A stretch of 50,369 nt of DNA, taken from assembly GCA_030540435.1 (NCBI GenBank), contig JAUNWG010000010.1, positions 1-50,369 of the forward strand, given 5' to 3'. The notes beneath the pieces are model-generated. The model did not search any database, had not been told where the DNA came from, and saw only the letters and a program-made list of their open reading frames with translations. Both the position numbers and the translations under genes were made by a program. This DNA is from Eubacteriales bacterium. GTDB lineage: Bacteria > Bacillota > Clostridia > Oscillospirales > Butyricicoccaceae. Below, piece after piece: positions 40,067 through 47,896 of the stretch; positions within the stretch are counted from its first letter, which is position 1; each line of letters opens with the position of its first letter.

Positions 40067-41164
40067 TTATTGTCCCAGCGCTGCTCTGCCGTAAGCGTCC
40101 GCTGCCAGAAGTGCATGATAAACACTCTCCGGTGTAACCGTAAACGGCATATTATGCAGCGTATCGTTATCCGCGCAGGCAGCCTCGGCAACCGGCATCA
40201 GATGCTCCCGACTGGTATCCGTCACACCAAGCTCTGCCAATGTGACAGGCAGACCGACTGCGATCATCCACTCCAGCATATCCGACAGCTCTTCCTCTGG
40301 AACATTCTCCAGAACCAGCTGTGTCAGCGTGCCGAAGTTGACCTTCTCGCCGTGCTGCATGTGGTGGCATTCCTCCAGCACTGTGAAGCCGTTGTGGATC
40401 GCGTGTGCGCCCGCCAGACCGCCGGATTCAAAGCCGATGCCCGACAACAGCGTATTCGCTTCAATGATGCGCTCGACAGCAGGCGTGCAGGCGTGTGCCT
40501 CCAGCGCGATCTTCGCCTTGACACCGTCGCTAATCAGCGTATCATAGCACAGCTTCGCAATGCCAAGCGCAGCAACGCCGACCTTGCCGCCCGCACAGGT
40601 TGTCGCTTCGGAACGGAAGCAGGCGCGTGCCTCAAAATATGTCGCCATAGCGTCTCCCATACCGGAAACCGTCAGGCGTACCGGGCTTGCAGCAATAATG
40701 CTGGTATCCATCAGCACCAGATCCGGATTTGCCGGCAGGAAAAAATATTCCTGAAAAACACCTTCATCCGTATAGATGACGGACAGCGCGGAGCATGGCG
40801 CATCCGTGGAAGCAATGGTAGGGCATACAATGACCGGGCAGCCAACATAATGTGCGACAGCCTTTGCCGTATCAAATATCTTGCCGCCACCGACGCCAAT
40901 CACAACGTCACAGCCCTTTTCCTTTACAACGCCAACCAGGCGGTTGATCTCTGTCATCGAACACTCGCCATTGAAATGCTCAAAAACGACCGCAGCACCG
41001 GACTGTGCAAAGCTGGCTTCGATCTGCGCGCCCTGCCGGCGGTAGCCTCCGTTTGAGATCAGGCAGAGGGCATTCTTGCCGTATTTTTCAGCATAAGCGC
41101 CGATATTGTTCATCTCGTCAGGTCCCTGAACATACCGGGATGGAGAAAGAAAAATCGTAGACAT
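40067..41164 (-). CDS. gldA: Glycerol dehydrogenase
   Basis: 365 residues of the iron-containing/polyol dehydrogenase family: NAD site GVGGGKIFDTAKAV near 90, zinc ligands in SGMGDAMATYFEA (Asp), GLAGAHAIHNGF (His) and MQHGEKVNFG (His). It reversibly oxidises glycerol to dihydroxyacetone. Start at ATG 41164 (AGGAAAGG about 10 bases upstream); an ATG three codons earlier would sit directly on that site. The name is fairly sure, substrate specificity less so. Confidence 0.9.
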   Translation of the reverse strand: MSTIFLSPSRYVQGPDEMNNIGAYAEKYGKNALCLISNGGYRRQGAQIEASFAQSGAAVVFEHFNGECSMTEINRLVGVVKEKGCDVVIGVGGGKIFDTAKAVAHYVGCPVIVCPTIASTDAPCSALSVIYTDEGVFQEYFFLPANPDLVLMDTSIIAASPVRLTVSGMGDAMATYFEARACFRSEATTCAGGKVGVAALGIAKLCYDTLISDGVKAKIALEAHACTPAVERIIEANTLLSGIGFESGGLAGAHAIHNGFTVLEECHHMQHGEKVNFGTLTQLVLENVPEEELSDMLEWMIAVGLPVTLAELGVTDTSREHLMPVAEAACADNDTLHNMPFTVTPESVYHALLAADAYGRAALGQ

Positions 41165-41277
41165 ATGAAACATCCTTTCCTATGAGATTCCGTCCAAAAC
41201 TGTTCTCTATTCTAAATTCTATTATAGCATATTCTTTTATTTATTCCAGAGCATATCCAAAAAATCCTATATTTTCG

Positions 41278-41634
41278 TTATGCTTTCGATGCGAAGCAGC
41301 AGCCCACTTGCACATCATCCAGCTCGTTTAAATACACAGTCCCCCAATTGCACATCGCATCGATAACCGGGATGATACTGCGCCCGAATGATGTAAGCGA
41401 ATATATCGTTTTCGGCGGCTTTTCCGGAATCACTTCTCTGTGTATCATACCGCAGTCCTCCAGCGCATGGAGCTGCTGCGATAACATTTTAGGGGTTGCA
41501 CTTGGGATCAGGCGCTGCAATTCCATATAATGCAGCGGATGTTCTCTTAAATGCCAAAGGATAAGCGGCTTGTATTTCCCGCCTATCAAGGAGAGTGTCG
41601 CTTCCACAGGGCAGTTAAATTGTTTCTGCTTCAT
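41278..41634 (-). CDS. HxlR-family (YodB/HypR-type) redox regulator
   Basis: 118 residues, winged helix (LSLIGGKYKPLILWHLREHPLHYMELQRLI..., landmarks 13-42). Cys8 near the N-terminus (FNCPVE) is the conserved redox-sensing Cys of this family. It faces the divergent nitroreductase gene across a shared dyad at 41663-41689. In Bacillus such a regulator (HypR) controls a nitroreductase on exposure to oxidants such as quinones or hypochlorite. Confidence 0.88.
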   Translation of the reverse strand: MKQKQFNCPVEATLSLIGGKYKPLILWHLREHPLHYMELQRLIPSATPKMLSQQLHALEDCGMIHREVIPEKPPKTIYSLTSFGRSIIPVIDAMCNWGTVYLNELDDVQVGCCFASKA

Positions 41635-41662
41635 AATATTCCTCCAGAGATTACGCTACTAT

Positions 41663-41689
41663 CTTTTCGGGGAGTATCTACCCCAAAAG
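41663..41689. promoter_or_regulatory. Dyad CTTTTCGGGG...CCCCAAAAG, likely HxlR operator
   Basis: CTTTT-GGGG and CCCC-AAAAG arms (one mismatch) around an 8-bp centre, just upstream of the -35 of the nitroreductase promoter and in front of the HxlR gene. Suggests one site controls both. Confidence 0.55.
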
Positions 41690-41696
41690 TGCAATC

Positions 41697-41724
41697 TTGC
41701 ACATTGCTTGTATGCTGCTAAAAT
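41697..41724 (+). promoter_or_regulatory. Promoter of the nitroreductase gene
   Basis: TTGCAC (41697-41702), 16 bp, TAAAAT (41719-41724). Confidence 0.7.
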
Positions 41725-41797
41725 AAATGCATGGTCATTCGCGACTGTTACCATTATAACACAATACCACACAAACACAAAGAAAGGACGAAATACG

Positions 41798-42316
41798 ATG
41801 GACTTTATCACAATCGCAAAACAACGCTGCTCCATTCGCCGTTATTCCCAAAAGAGCGTTGAGACGGAAAAACTGAAAAAAATTCTGGAGGCAGCACATG
41901 TCGCTCCCACTGCTGCAAATTTGCAGCCGGTTCACCTTATTGCAGTACAAAGTGAGGAAGGGCTTGCCAAAATCGGCAAGGCTGCAAATATTTATGGTGC
42001 TCCGCTGGCAATCATCGTCTGCGCTGACCACAGCAAAGCATGGGTCCGTCCCTTTGACAACAAGCAGACCGGAGATATCGACGCCTCCATTTTAACCGAT
42101 CACATGATGCTCCAAGCCACGGAGCTGGGATTGGGAACCGTGTGGGTGTGCTACTTCAAGCCCGATGTTCTGCGTAAGGAATTTGATCTCCCGTCCAATT
42201 TGGAACCGATCAACATCCTGGCAGTTGGATATTCGGATGAAAAGCCTGCCGACCCGGAACGCCATGATAAACTGCGCATACCTATGCATGCGTTGGTTTC
42301 CTATGACAAGCTGTAA
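41798..42316 (+). CDS. Nitroreductase-family FMN oxidoreductase
   Basis: 172 residues from ATG 41798, with AGAAAGGA upstream; an upstream extension of the frame would cross the HxlR dyad and promoter. The pattern KQRCSIRRYSQKSV, VAPTAANLQP and ATELGLGTVWVCYF is that of small FMN-binding nitroreductases. It probably reduces quinones or nitro compounds with NAD(P)H; controlled by the divergent HxlR regulator. Confidence 0.92.
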   Translation: MDFITIAKQRCSIRRYSQKSVETEKLKKILEAAHVAPTAANLQPVHLIAVQSEEGLAKIGKAANIYGAPLAIIVCADHSKAWVRPFDNKQTGDIDASILTDHMMLQATELGLGTVWVCYFKPDVLRKEFDLPSNLEPINILAVGYSDEKPADPERHDKLRIPMHALVSYDKL

Positions 42317-42374
42317 CCCACATACAATCGAAAAAACTGCCGGAGCATACGCTCCGGCAGTCACCCAATTTTCG

Positions 42375-43280
42375 TTATTTGTCGCTCTCTGGAGTTTCCG
42401 TCTGCCAGATCTCCTTCACAGAAGATGCCAGACCAGCAAGCCCCTGAATCTCAGACGGGATAATGATCTTTGTCGCTTTGCCGTCTGCTGCCTTCTGGAA
42501 TGCCTCCAGCGCCTTCAAACGGATAACCTGATCATTCGGTGCCGCCTCATTCAAAAGTGTGAGAGAATCCGCCAGCGCCTTCTGAACAGTCATCAACGCC
42601 TCTGCCTGGCCCTGTGCTTCCTTGATCTGCGCTTCACGCTTTGCATCTGCACGCAGAACCATGGATTCCTTCTCGCCCTGTGCAACCAGAATCGCAGACT
42701 GCTTCTGGCCTTCCGCTACGAGAATTGCTTCACGGCGTTCGCGCTCTGCCTTCATCTGCTTTTCCATGGATTCCTGGATCGCCTTCGGCGGGATAATATT
42801 TTTCAGCTCAACGCGGTTGATCTTGATACCCCATGCATCGGTCGCTTCATCCAGAATGGAACGCATCTTGGTATTGATTACATCGCGCGAGGTCAGCGTT
42901 TCGTCCAGCTCCAGATCACCGATGATGTTACGCAGTGTCGTCGCAGTGAGGTTTTCGATGGCTGCCATCGGATTTTCTACGCCATAGGTGAACAGTTTCG
43001 GGTCTGTGATCTGGAAATACACGACGGTATCGATCTGCATGGTAACATTGTCCTTGGTGATGACCGGCTGCGGCTCAAAGTCGACAACCTGTTCCTTCAA
43101 TGTCACCTTGCGTGCAATCTTTTCAATCAGCGGGATTTTAAAGTGCAAGCCGGTCTGCCATGTTCCCTGATACGAACCAAGACGCTCAATCGTATAGGCC
43201 TTTGCCTGCGGTACGATCTTAATATTGGAAATAATAACAACAAGTACGATGAGCACTAAAATCAAAAATACAAATCCCAT
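42375..43280 (-). CDS. SPFH/Band 7 membrane protein (stomatin/QmcA-like)
   Basis: 301 residues: N-terminal helix (3-25), the SPFH domain (about 27-190; VPQAKAYTIERLGSYQGTWQTGLHFKIPLIEKI), and a long Ala/Glu/Lys-rich coiled coil (about 190-265; MKAERERREAILVAEGQKQS). It forms membrane scaffolds. It lies 13 bp after the NfeD gene, the usual partner, so the two form an operon. Confidence 0.93.
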   Translation of the reverse strand: MGFVFLILVLIVLVVIISNIKIVPQAKAYTIERLGSYQGTWQTGLHFKIPLIEKIARKVTLKEQVVDFEPQPVITKDNVTMQIDTVVYFQITDPKLFTYGVENPMAAIENLTATTLRNIIGDLELDETLTSRDVINTKMRSILDEATDAWGIKINRVELKNIIPPKAIQESMEKQMKAERERREAILVAEGQKQSAILVAQGEKESMVLRADAKREAQIKEAQGQAEALMTVQKALADSLTLLNEAAPNDQVIRLKALEAFQKAADGKATKIIIPSEIQGLAGLASSVKEIWQTETPESDK

Positions 43281-43293
43281 TCAAATTACCTCC

Positions 43294-43770
43294 TCATTGT
43301 TTCCCACAGCGTTCAACCATCGCTTTTACGCCGGAGATCGAGCGGACGATCACGGTTTCCCCCTCTGGAATGCAATCATTTTCCTGAAGGCTCCTTGCTG
43401 TCCAGACCTGCCCCATCAGGCGAATCTGTCCGCTTTCTTCTCTGTTGTTGATCGTCTGAACCACAACTGCGGTCTGATCAAGGATGCGGTCTGCATTGGT
43501 CTTGCTTCTTCCTGTATACAGAGCCTTCCGCATCAGCGGACGGAGTGGAAGCAGCAATACAACCGACAGAAGCACGAAAATCGTGAGCTGTACGCCCAGT
43601 CCCAATCCAAAATTAGCAGCAAGCAATGCACCCACAGCGCCGGTAGCAAACCAAATCGTTACCAGCTGTACCGTTACCGCTTCTGCAACCAGGCAGATAA
43701 TCAAAACGAGCAGCCAGAAATATACTGGCGTTATCCACCCAAAAAATACCGGTGAACCAAACATAAGCAT
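43294..43770 (-). CDS. NfeD-family membrane protein
   Basis: 158 residues from ATG 43770 (AGAAGG six to seven bases before); a start five codons earlier is possible. Four helices in the first half, then an OB-fold (about 90-158; ADRILDQTAVVVQTINNREESGQIRLMGQVWTARS landmarks) ending in SGVKAMVERC. NfeD proteins pair with SPFH proteins and influence their oligomerisation. Confidence 0.9.
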   Translation of the reverse strand: MLMFGSPVFFGWITPVYFWLLVLIICLVAEAVTVQLVTIWFATGAVGALLAANFGLGLGVQLTIFVLLSVVLLLPLRPLMRKALYTGRSKTNADRILDQTAVVVQTINNREESGQIRLMGQVWTARSLQENDCIPEGETVIVRSISGVKAMVERCGKQ

Positions 43771-43863
43771 CACCATCCTTCTCATGACTACTATACCATA
43801 CTTATCATCATTTGTACACCGAAAAAATCCGCAGCCACATATGGTAATTCTCTCCAGATTATA

Positions 43864-44667
43864 CTACAGCTTCCGGTCGATCAAATACCGGCGGCGGTAT
43901 TTCAGCATTGCATAGTCGGTAACACGCTTTAAAACAACCATATCGCCTGCACCGCCGACGACACCGACGACCGGCGTCCCCTGCAAAAATTTGGCATACA
44001 GCATTTCGTCAGAAAGCGCCTTCGCCGTGCTGCGTATCTGTTCGTCCAGCCTGCCGGTCAGCCGCTGTGTTTCCTCCGGCGCGCGCTTCTTTGCGCCGCG
44101 GATGCTCTCGCACATGGTATTCATATCGCTGTCGCGCTGCTCCATCTCTTCGCCGCTGTACAGGGCGGTTTCAATGATCTTCAGCTGAAACAGCCGTTCT
44201 TCCGTCTGATCATATTCATAACCAAAGCTGAGGGAAATCTCATAAAGATTTTTTAACAGCAGGCTGACAAACAGCGGGATATCCGGCAGACCAATGCCCA
44301 GCAGCCCCAATCCAATGCCCTCCGCAGAGGACACCAATAAATTGCGGCGGGCATATTTTTTTGCCTGCTTACGGAACGCACGCACATGTCGTTTGTTTTC
44401 CCGTAGTCCCGCTGCAAATTCCGCTATCTCGTAGTCATCCTGCCGTCGCTGCTTGTCATAGGTTTTCTCGATAATCGCCGTGCCCTTTTCAAAAATCAGC
44501 TGGAACGCCTTGGTAAACGCCATATCCAGCTTGGACTGCAGCCCGTCCGGGACAAACCGCTGCAGCTTTGCAAGTACGTTCCCACGCTTCTCCTTGTTTT
44601 TCTCTACATATGCCGCTTCCCGTTGGACCAAATCGTCCCATTCCTTTTCCCAAAGATTCCGTTTCAT
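43864..44667 (-). CDS. EcsC-family protein
   Basis: 267 residues from ATG 44667 (AGGTG seven bases before). The sequence WEKEWDDLVQREAAYVEKNK, then a hydrophobic segment (GIGLGLLGIGLPDIPLFVSLLLKNLYEISLSFGYE, about 140-175), is characteristic of EcsC, a family encoded near ABC exporters in other Firmicutes. Function is not known. Single gene, preceded by a short intergenic region. Confidence 0.88.
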   Translation of the reverse strand: MKRNLWEKEWDDLVQREAAYVEKNKEKRGNVLAKLQRFVPDGLQSKLDMAFTKAFQLIFEKGTAIIEKTYDKQRRQDDYEIAEFAAGLRENKRHVRAFRKQAKKYARRNLLVSSAEGIGLGLLGIGLPDIPLFVSLLLKNLYEISLSFGYEYDQTEERLFQLKIIETALYSGEEMEQRDSDMNTMCESIRGAKKRAPEETQRLTGRLDEQIRSTAKALSDEMLYAKFLQGTPVVGVVGGAGDMVVLKRVTDYAMLKYRRRYLIDRKL

Positions 44668-44764
44668 TGCATTCACCTGCCTGTAATTTCTCGCCGGTAT
44701 CTCTAAAAATCTGCCCCTCTGTAGCAAAAGCCCGGCGATTCTTTCCTCTCGCCGGGCCTGTCTG

Positions 44765-45364
44765 TCACACCTCTTCCCGCAGCTGCATCAGAACCATCTG
44801 CTTGCACTGCTGGAAATACTCCTCTAAGTCAAACGCCTGTGGATCAACCAGATATTGCAGCGTTGCTCCCTCCATCATCGAAAGCATCAATGCACATACA
44901 AAATCCCGACGTTTTCGCGATACATATGGCGCATATCGTGCGATCACACGGCCGATCTCCTCACGCCATTTACTGAACGAAGCCTGAAACCGTTCCCTTA
45001 CCTCCTCATCCAAATGCGCCTGTGTCCAGAAGTCGATCTCCGCATAATCATATTTTGTCTCATGCAGGATAAACTGTTTTTTCTGGTCAAAGAAAACATC
45101 CAGCTGATCCTCCAGATTTGCAGCTGCTTCCACGCGCAATTCAGCACGGATATCCTCGCAGCGTTTGTGCAGCCGCTGCAGCACAGCAAACAGCAAATCC
45201 CGTTTGGATTTAAAATAGTAATGGATATTGGACTGGAATAACCCTGCCCGTTCCGCCACCAGATGGATCCGCGTACCGCTGATCGTTTCCGTCTGAACAA
45301 CATCCAGTGCAGCATCCAGAATCTTATCCTCCGTTGTCAGCGCTTTTTCGCTCTGTAATCTCAC
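44765..45364 (-). CDS. TetR/AcrR-family transcriptional regulator
   Basis: 199 residues with GTG start (AAAAGGCAGG upstream). HTH at about 27-55 (GTRIHLVAERAGLFQSNIHYYFKSKRDLLFAVLQ landmarks). It follows the Na/Pi cotransporter gene by 27 bp on the same strand, so may be cotranscribed with it. The C-terminal domain is of unknown specificity. Confidence 0.88.
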   Translation of the reverse strand: MRLQSEKALTTEDKILDAALDVVQTETISGTRIHLVAERAGLFQSNIHYYFKSKRDLLFAVLQRLHKRCEDIRAELRVEAAANLEDQLDVFFDQKKQFILHETKYDYAEIDFWTQAHLDEEVRERFQASFSKWREEIGRVIARYAPYVSRKRRDFVCALMLSMMEGATLQYLVDPQAFDLEEYFQQCKQMVLMQLREEV

Positions 45365-45391
45365 GTAAGCACCTGCCTTTTTGTTATGAAT

Positions 45392-47053
45392 TTATACCGT
45401 ATCTGTGCTGAGCACCGGTGGACGCATACCACCGGAAACCTCTGCCGTCTTGCGTGCGATATGTACGATATCATTCGCATGGTCGCCGATACGCTCATAA
45501 TCATGCAGTGCCTCTGCAAAGATGATACCCGGTCCAGTGCTGCACTGCTTTTCACGCAGACGCGTGATATGGTTGTTCTCTGATTCCCTTGTCAACGTAT
45601 CGATCTGATCCTCCAGACCATGCAGCTCTACTGCATCCTCTTCGCTCATGCTGTGGCACAGGAAGCCGCTGAACGAGCGGTCAAACAGCAGCAAATCTAT
45701 CTCATAGATATGCTCCATCTCTGCACGTGCTTCCTCCGAATATACCAGATCGTTCTGTACACACTTCTCGGTTTTTTCCACAAGGTTGATCGCGTGGTCG
45801 CCGATACGCTCCAGATCACCGATCAGATGGAACATATTGGCTACCAGCTGCGGCATATGGGAGGGCAGCTTGCGTCCGCTGAGCTGGACAAGGTAATCTA
45901 TGATGCCATGATTCAGGAAATTGATGACATTCTCACGCTCGCGTATTTCCTCTGCCCTTGATGTGTCATTGTCCAGCATCCCCTCTGCTGCAAGGATAAA
46001 GTTCTCACGAACGAGGCCCGCCATGCGCTCCGCTTCCTTATACAGCTGGCGCATTGCAACGCTCGGCGCAATGATCTGCTTGGGGTCAATATAGGTAAAG
46101 CGGTATGCGCTCTCGTGTACCTCCTTCGGGATGGCACGATACGAAATATCTACCAGCTTCTGAACAAACGGCAGCAGGACCAGCGCCGTCACCAGCTTGA
46201 AGGTGATATGGAACATGGAAATCTGAACAACGGTATTTGATGTAAAGAATCCAAAAATATTGACGAACGGCGTGAGAATCGTCAGCGGGACAAAAATAAT
46301 CGCGCCGATAACATTATAGGTGAAGTAAATGACTGCCGCACGCTTGGTGTTATTCTTTGCGCCGATGGACGACAGGAACGGGGTCACAGAGGAACCAACG
46401 TTGATGCCGCAAATGAGGAAGGCCGCAAAATACATCGGCATCAGCCCCTGCATAGCAAGCGCCTGCAGCACGCCGACCGCTGCCGACGAGCTTTGAATAA
46501 CGGCACACAGCAGGATACCGACCAGTACGCCGATAAATGGATTTGTCGCACTGGCAATAAAGCTCTGGAATGCCGGGATATCCTTAAGACCTGACATCGA
46601 GCCGCTCATGGTATGGAGTCCCTGGAACAGGATACCAAAACCGAGAATGATCTGACCGATATGCTTTTGCAGGTCCTTTTTGCAGAACATGTTCATCAGT
46701 GCACCGATGAAAATGCAGATCGGCGCAAGCCCGGAGACATCCAGCGCGATCAGGATGCTTGTCATGGTCGTACCGACGTTTGCACCAAGAATAACTCCGG
46801 CAGCCTGTACCAAATCCATGATTCCGGCATTCAGGAAGCCCATACACATGATCGTCGTTGCTGAGGACGACTGTACACACGCCGTGACCAGTACGCCCAG
46901 CAGGAATCCCATAACCGGATTTCGTGTCAGTTTTTCCAGCAGGCTGTTCAGCTTTGGTCCGGCTGCCAGCTCAAGTCCGGCGCCCATGTATTTCATGCCG
47001 AACAGGAACAGACCCAGACCGCCGCACAGCGACAGAATGTTACTTAAACCCAT
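45392..47053 (-). CDS. Na/Pi cotransporter with C-terminal PhoU-like domain
   Basis: 553 residues. About nine helices in two inverted repeats carry the Na/Pi signature (TACVQSSSATTIMCMGFLNAG and LLCAVIQSSSAAVGVLQALA landmarks). Residues about 340-540 hold the helical PhoU-like domain (GDLERIGDHAINLVEKTEK, ALHDYERIGDHANDIVHIA). It imports phosphate coupled to Na+. A -10 (TATAAT) occurs on the minus strand at 47152-47157. Confidence 0.92.
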   Translation of the reverse strand: MGLSNILSLCGGLGLFLFGMKYMGAGLELAAGPKLNSLLEKLTRNPVMGFLLGVLVTACVQSSSATTIMCMGFLNAGIMDLVQAAGVILGANVGTTMTSILIALDVSGLAPICIFIGALMNMFCKKDLQKHIGQIILGFGILFQGLHTMSGSMSGLKDIPAFQSFIASATNPFIGVLVGILLCAVIQSSSAAVGVLQALAMQGLMPMYFAAFLICGINVGSSVTPFLSSIGAKNNTKRAAVIYFTYNVIGAIIFVPLTILTPFVNIFGFFTSNTVVQISMFHITFKLVTALVLLPFVQKLVDISYRAIPKEVHESAYRFTYIDPKQIIAPSVAMRQLYKEAERMAGLVRENFILAAEGMLDNDTSRAEEIRERENVINFLNHGIIDYLVQLSGRKLPSHMPQLVANMFHLIGDLERIGDHAINLVEKTEKCVQNDLVYSEEARAEMEHIYEIDLLLFDRSFSGFLCHSMSEEDAVELHGLEDQIDTLTRESENNHITRLREKQCSTGPGIIFAEALHDYERIGDHANDIVHIARKTAEVSGGMRPPVLSTDTV

Positions 47054-47368
47054 TGTTTTCTCCTTACAGTAGCTTTACTTCGCACGGCACGATTGACTCC
47101 GCTTATTATGGGACAAAAAACGCCACAATCCGCCTGCGACTTCCACGGAATATTATAGCACCTTTGTTTCCTGTTTGCATCTCCTTTTTTACATTCCTTT
47201 ATCATTATGCATACATAAATTTTACACTTTTTCAGGGAAATAATGCCATTTTTCGCCAACAATAGGTACAATATATGCGAATTGTGCTGCAATGTAAAGT
47301 TTCGGTAAAATTTTGTGCAGTAAAATTCCCGGCTCTGCCGCAAGGGAGGCCGGGAAACCGTCTGCTGT
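47054..47368. other. Intergenic region between Na/Pi cotransporter and acpP
   Basis: 315 bp containing the -10 of the cotransporter gene (47152-47157, minus), long T/A-rich stretches and the terminator of acpP (47321-47356). No gene is evident. Confidence 0.5.
47321..47356 (-). terminator. Terminator of acpP
   Basis: TTCCCGGC (47326-47333) and GCCGGGAA (47349-47356) pair around a 15-base loop; TTTTAC follows on the minus strand. Confidence 0.75.
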
Positions 47369-47593
47369 TCACGTGTTCGCGTCAATATATTTCACAATAT
47401 CGCCAATCGTGCTCATCTTCATCGCTTCTTCGTCTTCAATGGTGATGCCGTAATTATCCTCCAGATCCATCATCAGCTCCACGATGTCCAGCGAATCTGC
47501 TTTCAGATCTTCCTTGATTTTTGTATCCATGCTCAGTGTCTTTGCATCAACGTCAAATTTTTCAGCAAGCAGTGCGCAAATCTTTTCGTACAT
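47369..47593 (-). CDS. acpP: Acyl carrier protein
   Basis: 74 residues, the usual ACP length, with phosphopantetheine-attachment Ser34 in ADSLDIVELM. Carries acyl chains for fatty-acid synthesis. Strong AAAGGAG. Standing alone rather than in a fab operon, with its own terminator and an operator-like dyad upstream (47621-47646). Confidence 0.95.
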   Translation of the reverse strand: MYEKICALLAEKFDVDAKTLSMDTKIKEDLKADSLDIVELMMDLEDNYGITIEDEEAMKMSTIGDIVKYIDANT

Positions 47594-47620
47594 ATGTGTT
47601 TTCTCCTTTTCTCAAATCGC

Positions 47621-47649
47621 GATAGATACATTGCTATGTATTTATCTTA
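47621..47649 (-). promoter_or_regulatory. Dyad over the acpP start site, with -10 element
   Basis: GATAGATACAT (47621-47631) and ATGTATTTATC (47636-47646) form 11-bp arms with one mismatch and a 4-bp centre. The minus-strand -10 TAAGAT (47644-47649) touches the dyad, so a repressor here would block initiation. Candidate lipid-metabolism operator. Confidence 0.5.
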
Positions 47650-47774
47650 CCACAAATTGGGCGGGTTGTATACCCTACACTTTTCTCGCCCGCGCAATTA
47701 TTCCAAATAACGCCCGCATTTGCCCGCATAAACTATGAAAAACGTCATTTCCGCTTTTTAGCGGTATAAATTGT

Positions 47775-47803
47775 TTGACTGGAATGAAAAAAGCCGATAT
47801 ACT
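47775..47803 (+). promoter_or_regulatory. Promoter of the DEAD-box helicase gene
   Basis: TTGACT (47775-47780), 17 bp, TATACT (47798-47803). It lies inside the longest upstream reading frame and so shows the true start is further downstream. Confidence 0.85.
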
Positions 47804-47810
47804 GATACAT

Positions 47811-47829
47811 GGCGGGGCGCTGTCCCGCC
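47811..47829 (+). other. Hairpin at the 5' end of the helicase mRNA
   Basis: GGCGGG and CCCGCC pair around 7 bases, beginning within a few bases of the predicted transcript start (about 47810). A 5'-terminal hairpin often protects an mRNA; it may also respond to temperature. Not followed by a strong T-run, so not a clear attenuator. Confidence 0.5.
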
Positions 47830-47896
47830 TTTACTTTTGTTTATCAATTTCAACGCCGGGCTGTCTTGGCGGCGCCCGGATGCAGGAGGAATATTT

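Noticed and set aside
40070..41056. 328-codon plus-strand frame opposite glycerol dehydrogenase
   Set aside because: Antisense frame with no domains.
42165..43259. 364-codon plus-strand frame opposite the SPFH gene
   Set aside because: Antisense to a gene with strong family motifs; no ribosome site.
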